Part shown: positions 17,769-24,234 of the stretch, piece after piece
Layout of the letters: the number at the start of each line of letters is the position of its first letter
Numbering within the stretch: the stretch's first letter is position 1
Assembly: GCA_017633935.1 (NCBI GenBank)
Contig: JAGBOJ010000056.1
Span: 1-34,383, forward strand
DNA length: 34,383 nucleotides
Reading direction: 5' to 3'
Source: Lachnospiraceae bacterium
GTDB taxonomy: Bacteria; Bacillota; Clostridia; Lachnospirales; Lachnospiraceae
Program-made: the position numbers and the translations under genes
The notes under the pieces: model-generated
Told to the model about the DNA's origin: nothing
Databases searched by the model: none
What the model saw: the letters and a program-made list of their open reading frames with translations, nothing else

Positions 17769-20312
17769 ATGGAGGATAATGTTTTTGACAGAATAAACGA
17801 AGTCGATATGCAAAAGACCATGGAGTCCTATTATATCGACTACGCGATGAGTGTCATTGCGGCCCGTGCTCTTCCGGATGTCAGAGACGGCTTAAAACCG
17901 GTGCAGAGAAGAGTCCTCTATTCCATGATAGAACTGAATAACGGACCTGATAAACCGCACAGAAAATGTGCCCGTATCGTCGGTGATACAATGGGTAAAT
18001 ATCATCCTCACGGTGACAGCTCGATATACGGGTCACTCGTTACTATGGCTCAGGACTGGAATATGCGCTATCCCCTTGTTGACGGTCACGGAAATTTCGG
18101 ATCGGTTGACGGAGACGGAGCTGCGGCAATGCGATATACCGAGGCAAGGCTTTCAAAAATATCCATGGAAATGCTCTCGGATATCAATAAAGATACCGTG
18201 GATTTTGTGGATAATTTCGACGGAACCGAAAAAGAGCCTACCGTACTTCCGGCAAGATTTCCGAATCTTCTTGTAAACGGCACTACGGGGATCGCGGTCG
18301 GAATGGCTACAAATATCCCGCCCCATAATCTTACCGAAGTAATAAACGCAGTAATAAAGATAATAGATGATAAGATAAATGACGAAGAGACTACCATTGA
18401 GGAAATATTAAGTCTGGTAAAGGGACCGGATTTTCCGACAGGAGGAGAGATACTCGGAACGCGCGGAATAGAGGAAGCCTACAGGACCGGAAGAGGAAAG
18501 ATAAGATGCCGCGCCGTGACCGATATAGAGGAGCTGCCGAACGGAAAGCAGCAGATCATAGTCACGGAGCTGCCATATATGGTAAATAAGGCAAATCTCC
18601 TAAAAAATATCGCCGATCTGGTAAAGGATAAAAAGATTGACGGTATAACGGACTTAAGGGACGAATCAAACCGCGAAGGAATGAGGGTTGTAATAGAGCT
18701 GAGGCGTGATGCCAATGCGAATGTGGTATTAAATCTTTTGTTCAAGCATACACAGATGCAGGATACCTTCGGTGTGATAATGCTGGCTCTGGTTAATAAC
18801 GAGCCAAAGGTAATGAGTATCCTTGAGGTATTAAAGCATTACCTTGTCCATCAGGAGGATGTGGTCACAAGGAGAACACAGTATGATCTCAATAAGGCAG
18901 AGCAGAGAGCTCATATCCTGCAGGGTCTTCTTAAAGCTTTGGATGTCATAGATGAGGTCATAAGAAGGATAAGGGCAAGTAAGACAGTTGCAGAAGCCAA
19001 GGAAAGTCTGATGGAATTTCTTGAGATAGACGATCCTCAGGCACAGGCGATAGTTGATATGAGATTAAGGGCACTGGCAGCTCTTGAAAGACAGAAGATA
19101 GAGGATGAATATAACGGATTACTGGAGGAGATAAAAAGATATAAGGAGATCCTTTCCGACAAAAAGATACTTCTGGGAGTTATAAGAAGTGAGATCTCGG
19201 AAATCTCGGATAAATACGGAAACGAAAGAAGAACAAAAATAGGCTTTGATGCTTACGATATCTCGATGGAGGATGTGATTCCTAAGGAGAACACCGTCCT
19301 GGCCATGACTTCCCTCGGTTACATCAAAAGAATGACGGTCGATAATTTCCATGCCCAGCACAGGGGCGGAAAGGGCATAAAGGGGATCACGACCATCGCC
19401 GATGATTATATAGAAGATCTTCTGATGACCACGACTCATAATTATATAATGTTCTTCACAAATATGGGTCGTGTATACAGACTTAAAGCCTATGAGATAC
19501 CGGAGGCTTCAAGAAACGCAAGAGGGATCGCGATAGTTAATCTTCTGCAGTTGAATCCGGGAGAAAAGATAAGCGCGACCATTCCCTTAAAAGAGTACGA
19601 GGACAACAAATTCCTCTTTATGGTCACAAAAAAGGGTATCATAAAAAAGACACGTATCACAGAATATGAAAATGTAAGAAAAACGGGTCTTATAGCCATA
19701 AATTTAAGGGATGACGATGAGCTTATAGAGGTAAAGCAGACCACAGCCGAAGAAGAGGAATTCCTTATCACAAAATACGGAATGTGCATCCGTTTTAAGG
19801 ATACCGATGTAAGAGCTACCGGTAGAAATTCAATGGGCGTTATAGGAATGAATCTTGATGACGGTGATGAGATAGTCGGCATGCAGCTTAAGAGTCAGGG
19901 TGAAGCGCTGCTCATCGTTACCGAAAACGGTATGGGAAAAAGAACCCTTATAGATGAATTCAATGTTCAAAAGCGCGGCGGCAAGGGTGTAAAATGCTAT
20001 AAGGTTACGGAAAGGACCGGCTATGTCATCGGCGTTAAATCCGTAAACGAGGATCATGAAGTAATGCTCATAACCGATAAGGGCGTGATCATCCAGATAA
20101 GGGCAAATGATGTTTCAAAGATAGGCAGGATAACGATGGGAGTAAAGATAATGAATCTTGAATCCGGGGTTAAGCTTGCAAAGATAGCGAAGGTAAGGGA
20201 TAAGGTATCCGACGGCGACAAGGAGTTGGAGGATGTGACTGATGATGATACCGGTGAGAACCTGTCCGATAATACAGCGGATGATCCCGAAAAAAATGAG
20301 GAGGATAAATAA
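17769..20312 (+). CDS. gyrA: DNA gyrase subunit A
   Basis: An 847-aa DNA-cutting subunit of gyrase. It starts with YIDYAMSVIAARALPDVRDG and has the active-site tyrosine at 123 (MRYTEARL). The quinolone-determining region reads HPHGDSSIYGS, with Ser at 84 (E. coli 83) but Gly at 88 (E. coli Asp87). The C-terminal DNA-wrapping propeller has the GyrA box as QHRGGKGIKG and six repeated blades. A 30-residue acidic tail (DDDTGENLSDN and on) ends it. It is 86 nt after gyrB and abuts serS with no gap. Confidence 0.97.
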   Translation: MEDNVFDRINEVDMQKTMESYYIDYAMSVIAARALPDVRDGLKPVQRRVLYSMIELNNGPDKPHRKCARIVGDTMGKYHPHGDSSIYGSLVTMAQDWNMRYPLVDGHGNFGSVDGDGAAAMRYTEARLSKISMEMLSDINKDTVDFVDNFDGTEKEPTVLPARFPNLLVNGTTGIAVGMATNIPPHNLTEVINAVIKIIDDKINDEETTIEEILSLVKGPDFPTGGEILGTRGIEEAYRTGRGKIRCRAVTDIEELPNGKQQIIVTELPYMVNKANLLKNIADLVKDKKIDGITDLRDESNREGMRVVIELRRDANANVVLNLLFKHTQMQDTFGVIMLALVNNEPKVMSILEVLKHYLVHQEDVVTRRTQYDLNKAEQRAHILQGLLKALDVIDEVIRRIRASKTVAEAKESLMEFLEIDDPQAQAIVDMRLRALAALERQKIEDEYNGLLEEIKRYKEILSDKKILLGVIRSEISEISDKYGNERRTKIGFDAYDISMEDVIPKENTVLAMTSLGYIKRMTVDNFHAQHRGGKGIKGITTIADDYIEDLLMTTTHNYIMFFTNMGRVYRLKAYEIPEASRNARGIAIVNLLQLNPGEKISATIPLKEYEDNKFLFMVTKKGIIKKTRITEYENVRKTGLIAINLRDDDELIEVKQTTAEEEEFLITKYGMCIRFKDTDVRATGRNSMGVIGMNLDDGDEIVGMQLKSQGEALLIVTENGMGKRTLIDEFNVQKRGGKGVKCYKVTERTGYVIGVKSVNEDHEVMLITDKGVIIQIRANDVSKIGRITMGVKIMNLESGVKLAKIAKVRDKVSDGDKELEDVTDDDTGENLSDNTADDPEKNEEDK

Positions 20313-21599
20313 ATGCTTGATATAAAGTTTGTTCGTGAAAATCCTGAAGCAGTAAAGGAAAATATAAAAAAGAAATTTCAGGATGAAAAAATACCTCTTG
20401 TGGATGAGGTAATAGAGCTTGACGCAAAAAGAAGGGCAAACCAGCAGGAATCGGATGACCTCAAGGCTTTAAAAAATAAGACGGCAAAGCAGATAGGCGC
20501 TTTGATGGCACAGGGAAAAAAGGAAGAGGCCGAAGAGGTAAAGAAACAGGTTGCGGATAACGGTGCGAGAATATCCGAGCTTGATAAGATAAATAATGAG
20601 CTTGCCGAAAAGATAACAAAGATAATGTATACGATACCGCAGATGATAGATCCGTCAGTACCGATAGGTAAGGATGATTCCGAAAATGTGGAGATAGAAA
20701 AATTCGGTGAGCCCGTGGTGCCCGATTTTGAGATACCTTATCATACCGATATAATGGAAAGCTTCAACGGTATAGATATGGAATCTGCCGGAAGGGTTGC
20801 CGGTAACGGATTTTATTATCTTTTGGGTGATATAGCCAGACTTCATTCCGCGGTACTGGCATACGCAAGGGATTTTATGATAGACAGGGGCTTTACATAT
20901 GTCATACCTCCGTTTATGATCCACGGAAATGTGGTTGAAGGTGTTATGAGTTTTCCCGAAATGGATGCCATGATGTATAAGATCGAAGGAGAGGATCTTT
21001 ATCTTATAGGTACCTCCGAGCATTCGATGATAGGCAGATTCATTGACAGGCAGCTTCCCGAAAAGGATATGCCTCTTACTCTTACAAGCTATTCACCGTG
21101 CTTCAGGAAGGAAAAGGGAGCCCACGGCATAGAAGAAAGAGGGGTTTACAGGATACACCAGTTTGAAAAGCAGGAAATGATAGTGGTCTGCAAGCCTGAG
21201 GATTCACCCTACTGGTATGACCAGCTCTGGAAAAATACAGTCGATCTTTTCAGAAGTATGGATATTCCGGTCCGTACTCTTGAATGCTGCTCCGGAGATC
21301 TTGCCGACTTAAAATGCAAATCCTGTGATGTGGAGGCATGGAGTCCCAGACAGAAAAAATACTTTGAAGTGGGAAGCTGCTCTAATCTCGGAGATGCGCA
21401 AGCTCGCAGGCTTAAGATAAGGATAAAGGGTGAAAACGGTAATTACCTTGCTCATACGCTCAATAATACTGTTGTAGCTCCGCCCCGTATGCTTATAGCT
21501 TTTCTTGAGAATAATCTTAATGCGGATGGAAGCGTATCGATCCCCGAAAAATTGAGACCTTATATGGGCGGAAAAGAAAAGCTCATACCTTCTAAGTGA
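20313..21599 (+). CDS. serS: Seryl-tRNA synthetase, divergent form
   Basis: A 428-aa class II synthetase that charges tRNA-Ser. The N-terminal coiled-coil arm covers about 30-105. Motif 2 is CFRKEKGAHGIEERGVYRIH and motif 3 is HTLNNTVVAPPRMLIAFLEN. The serine-site region reads LECCSGDLADLKCKSCDVEAW, with an unusual group of cysteines. Common bacterial SerRS has a LNGSG.A.GR type motif 3, so this belongs to a divergent branch that I recall from Lachnospiraceae. The ATG follows the gyrA stop directly, with GAGGAG inside the gyrA end. Confidence 0.92.
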   Translation: MLDIKFVRENPEAVKENIKKKFQDEKIPLVDEVIELDAKRRANQQESDDLKALKNKTAKQIGALMAQGKKEEAEEVKKQVADNGARISELDKINNELAEKITKIMYTIPQMIDPSVPIGKDDSENVEIEKFGEPVVPDFEIPYHTDIMESFNGIDMESAGRVAGNGFYYLLGDIARLHSAVLAYARDFMIDRGFTYVIPPFMIHGNVVEGVMSFPEMDAMMYKIEGEDLYLIGTSEHSMIGRFIDRQLPEKDMPLTLTSYSPCFRKEKGAHGIEERGVYRIHQFEKQEMIVVCKPEDSPYWYDQLWKNTVDLFRSMDIPVRTLECCSGDLADLKCKSCDVEAWSPRQKKYFEVGSCSNLGDAQARRLKIRIKGENGNYLAHTLNNTVVAPPRMLIAFLENNLNADGSVSIPEKLRPYMGGKEKLIPSK

Positions 21600-21600
21600 T

Positions 21601-22449
21601 ATGGCGGTAAGGGAAGTTGATGTCAATTTAATAACCGAAAATATCAGCCGTATGTGCATAGAGATAAATCACAGTCTGTCGGATGATATGAAAAATGCCA
21701 TTTGTGATGCCTGTGAAAAGGAAAGCTCGGCTCTCGGAAAAAAGGTGCTGAATGTGTTAAAGGAAAATCTCGATGTGGCGGAAAGCGAGATGATACCCAT
21801 ATGTCAGGATACCGGAATGGCGGTCATTTTTCTTGAGATCGGGCAGGATGTGCATTTTACGGGCGGAAATCTTACCGATGCGATAAATGAAGGTGTAAGA
21901 AGAGGGTATAATGAAGGGTATTTAAGAAAATCAGTCGTAAAGGACCCGCTTATAAGGGAAAATACAAAGGATAATACCCCGGCTGTGATCCATGAAGAGA
22001 TAGTTCCGGGTGATAAGGTTAAGATTTCCATAGCACCTAAAGGCTTCGGCTCAGAAAATATGAGTTCGGTATATATGCTTAAGCCCGCCTTCGGGATAGA
22101 AGGAGTTAAGGATGCGATAATAAAAACCGTTAAGGATGCCGGTCCGAATGCCTGTCCTCCGATGGTTATAGGGGTAGGTATCGGCGGAGATTTTGAAAAA
22201 TGCGCGATCCTTGCAAAAAAGGCTCTTTTAAGAAAAACGGGTGAGCATTCTCCGATAGGGTATGTAAAAGAGCTTGAAGAGGAGATGCTTGATAAGATAA
22301 ACGGCACCGGGATAGGACCCGGCGGACTCGGCGGAAATATTACGGCTCTTGCAGTAAATATCGAGACATATCCCACTCATATAGCTGGATTACCGGTGGC
22401 CGTGAATATATGCTGTCATGTAAACAGACATATTTCAACTGTACTGTAA
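21601..22449 (+). CDS. Fumarate hydratase class I, alpha subunit
   Basis: A 282-aa protein of the N-terminal half of iron-sulfur fumarase, which interconverts fumarate and malate. The cysteines expected to hold the 4Fe-4S cluster are visible: Cys68 (PICQDTG), Cys185 (NACPPM) and Cys271/272 (NICCH). GGLGGNITALAV is the family signature. The same fold also occurs in tartrate dehydratase alpha, so substrate is inferred. It begins 1 nt after the serS stop with no clear ribosome site. The beta subunit is separated from it by 420 nt. Confidence 0.9.
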   Translation: MAVREVDVNLITENISRMCIEINHSLSDDMKNAICDACEKESSALGKKVLNVLKENLDVAESEMIPICQDTGMAVIFLEIGQDVHFTGGNLTDAINEGVRRGYNEGYLRKSVVKDPLIRENTKDNTPAVIHEEIVPGDKVKISIAPKGFGSENMSSVYMLKPAFGIEGVKDAIIKTVKDAGPNACPPMVIGVGIGGDFEKCAILAKKALLRKTGEHSPIGYVKELEEEMLDKINGTGIGPGGLGGNITALAVNIETYPTHIAGLPVAVNICCHVNRHISTVL

Positions 22450-22468
22450 ATAGTTAGCTGATTTACAT

Positions 22469-22805
22469 GATACGAAGGTCAAAAGCATTTCATGCTGTTT
22501 TGATATAATGATATCAAGGTTAAAATCACTTTATGTTGTTTTTTGATATAATGATATCAAATTCAAAAGCACTCCGTGCTGTTTTTTGATGTAATATATA
22601 GCGATTTCGAGCAAGTTTGATAGCTATTTATTATGTGATATGAAGGTCAAAAGTACTTCGTGCCTTTTTTGTATGTAATATATAGTGATTCCGAGCAAGC
22701 TCGATCACTATATATTACATACAAAAGGTGCTAAAGCACCTTTTGACCTTGACATCATTATATACAAAATGTATTAAAGCACCTTTAACTTTGATATCAT
22801 ATAAT
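22469..22805. repeat. Family of hairpin repeats between fumarase subunits
   Basis: The gap holds four forward copies (starting near 22469, 22510, 22553 and 22637) and two inverted copies (about 22729-22805) of a unit with GATAT-AAGGTCAAAAGCAC-TTCG-TGCTTTTTTGATATAAT character. The stems covary: GCAT/ATGC in copy 1, GCAC/GTGC in copy 3, GGTGC/GCACC in the inverted copy. Each keeps a T-run after the stem. Copy 3 (22565-22587) would serve as a terminator for the alpha subunit gene. I see no ORF in the gap. Confidence 0.8.
22671..22722. repeat. 52-nt palindrome at the repeat centre
   Basis: Two 19-nt arms beginning GTATGTAATATATAGTGAT are perfect inverse complements. Between them lie TC, CGAGC, AA and GCTCG, a further 5-bp stem. 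The palindrome sits where forward repeat copies turn into inverted ones. A decayed relative of the left arm and centre occurs at 22590-22635 (GTAATATATAGCGATTTCGA). Confidence 0.9.
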
Positions 22806-22846
22806 CTACATTTAGTAGTTCAGTTTTAAACAATGTATCAACATAT

Positions 22847-22877
22847 TGTGGATAACTTAAGGGGTTGTTGTGGATAG
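22847..22877. promoter_or_regulatory. Two DnaA-box-like sites at the beta-subunit start
   Basis: TGTGGATAA (22847-22855) is a perfect DnaA box. TGTGGATAG (22869-22877) is one mismatch away and overlaps the GTG start codon. They are exactly 22 nt apart, two helical turns, in the same orientation. They could bind DnaA about 11 kb from the origin, or be coincidental in AT-rich DNA. Confidence 0.4.
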
Positions 22878-23418
22878 ATATTTAAATGCTCCGTTTGATA
22901 AAGATAATATTGCAGATTTTGATATAGGTAATATGGTATATATTTCCGGATACATCTATACAGCGCGTGATGCGGCACATAAGCGTATGTCTGAAGCTCT
23001 TGAAAAAGGAGAAGAGCTTCCCTTTGATCTTAAAGGAAATGTCATTTATTATATGGGACCGTCTCCTGCAAGACCCGGAAGAGTGATAGGCTCAGCCGGT
23101 CCTACGACTGCGGGCAGAATGGACAGATATACTCCCGCCCTCCTTGATCTCGGACTTGCCGGTATGATAGGAAAGGGAAAGCGCACCCCTGAGGTTAAGG
23201 ATTCTATAGTTAAAAACAGAGCCATTTATTTTGCTGCAGTCGGAGGTGCCGGAGCCCTGCTTTCAAAATGTATAAAAGAGTCTGAAATAATAGCCTATGA
23301 AGACCTCGGTACCGAGGCTGTAAGAAAACTAAGGGTAGAAAATTTCCCCTGTATTGTAGTGATCGACTCAAAAGGAGAGGATCTCTACTCTTCCCACAAA
23401 AACATCAAAACGCGGTAA
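22870..23418 (+). CDS. Fumarate hydratase class I, beta subunit
   Basis: A 182-aa protein of the C-terminal half of iron-sulfur fumarase. It has DLKGNVIYYMGPSPARPG, SAGPTTAGRMDRY and GLAGMIGKG, which form the substrate-binding part of the beta subunit. The length is normal. The start is GTG at 22870, with AAGGGG about 9 nt upstream. With the alpha subunit it would make a two-subunit enzyme for the malate-fumarate step. Tartrate dehydratase beta is the alternative call. Confidence 0.9.
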   Translation: MDRYLNAPFDKDNIADFDIGNMVYISGYIYTARDAAHKRMSEALEKGEELPFDLKGNVIYYMGPSPARPGRVIGSAGPTTAGRMDRYTPALLDLGLAGMIGKGKRTPEVKDSIVKNRAIYFAAVGGAGALLSKCIKESEIIAYEDLGTEAVRKLRVENFPCIVVIDSKGEDLYSSHKNIKTR

Positions 23419-23649
23419 AATGGTTCTGATCATGCCTCTTTCAGAGACATTCTGTGTTATTTCATCAATAATAAGCTCTCTGCTACAATTATCTTTGAAC
23501 CAGAAGAGGACTACAATAGTATTGTGGAAAGTTTTTTTGCATTGACTAAAAGGATACGCAGGGGAGGAGCGATCCTGGTTCCGGAGCGCACGTATTTACA
23601 CTTATATCCGGTACTTTGTCCAGAATATCACTTTTTGAGATTGGAATAA
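23419..23649 (+). pseudogene. Broken ORF remnant after the fumarase beta gene
   Basis: A reading frame of 76 codons runs from the fumarase stop to TAA at 23647 with no early ATG start. It reads like real protein: DHASFRDILCYFINNKLSA, then FEPEEDYNSIVESFFALTKR and RIRRGGAILVPERTYLHL. I do not recognise the family. It looks like the C-terminal end of a gene whose front is missing, placed directly after the fumarase beta stop codon. The rest of the gap to 23696 shows nothing else. Confidence 0.4.
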
Positions 23650-23696
23650 TGGTATTTAAAAAAATAAAAATAGATTCTTGTGAATGAGATATTTAT

Positions 23697-24170
23697 ATGA
23701 AGAAAGAAGATAAAACAAATGTGATGCGGGTTCTTGATGGGAAGAAGATATCCTATGAGAGTCATGCATACGAGCCGGATCCGGCTTTGAGCGGTGAGGA
23801 TATAGCGAAAATACTTGGAGAAGACCCTGAAAAGGTCTTTAAAACACTGGTGACTCAGGGGAAGTCCGGGGCTTATTATGTTTTTGTTGTACCGGTAAAG
23901 GAAGAGCTTGATCTTAAGAAGGCAGCAAAAACAGCCGGAGAGAAGGCTGTTGCCATGATAAAACAAAAGGAGCTTCTGCCCTTGACCGGTTATGTACATG
24001 GAGGATGTTCCCCCATAGGTATGAAGAAACAGTTTAAGACATTTTTACATGCAACTGCACCGACATATGATAAGATATTCGTAAGTGCGGGAAAAGTCGG
24101 GATACAGATTGAACTTTTACCTGATGATCTGATAAAGGTTGCCGGATGTAATATAGCTGATATAGTTTAA
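23697..24170 (+). CDS. ybaK: Cys-tRNA(Pro)/Cys-tRNA(Cys) deacylase YbaK
   Basis: A 157-aa YbaK/EbsC family editing protein that hydrolyses cysteine wrongly attached to tRNA-Pro. It has VMRVLDGKKISYESHAY, GEDPEKVFKTLVTQGKSG, VVPVKEELDLKKAAKTAG with the catalytic-site lysine region, and TGYVHGGCSPIGMKKQF. The length is normal and it appears intact. It stands alone after the broken ORF. A weak GAGAT lies before the ATG. Confidence 0.93.
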   Translation: MKKEDKTNVMRVLDGKKISYESHAYEPDPALSGEDIAKILGEDPEKVFKTLVTQGKSGAYYVFVVPVKEELDLKKAAKTAGEKAVAMIKQKELLPLTGYVHGGCSPIGMKKQFKTFLHATAPTYDKIFVSAGKVGIQIELLPDDLIKVAGCNIADIV

Positions 24171-24234
24171 GATCGGTGGAACTGACGGACCGGCTTCTAT
24201 ATTTTACATTAAATCTGCAGAGGACCGGAGTTCA

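Noticed and set aside
18206..18214. TGTGGATAA DnaA-box match inside gyrA
   Set aside because: Single site inside a coding codon run (VDNF); no second site or promoter nearby, so probably chance.
21804..22376. 190-codon minus-strand open frame inside the fumarase alpha gene
   Set aside because: Low-complexity Ser/Pro/Ile-rich antisense shadow; the plus-strand frame has the fumarase cysteines and motifs.
22469..22805. CRISPR array between the fumarase genes
   Set aside because: Repeat units are themselves hairpins of varying length and orientation with no unique spacers, and no cas genes are present.
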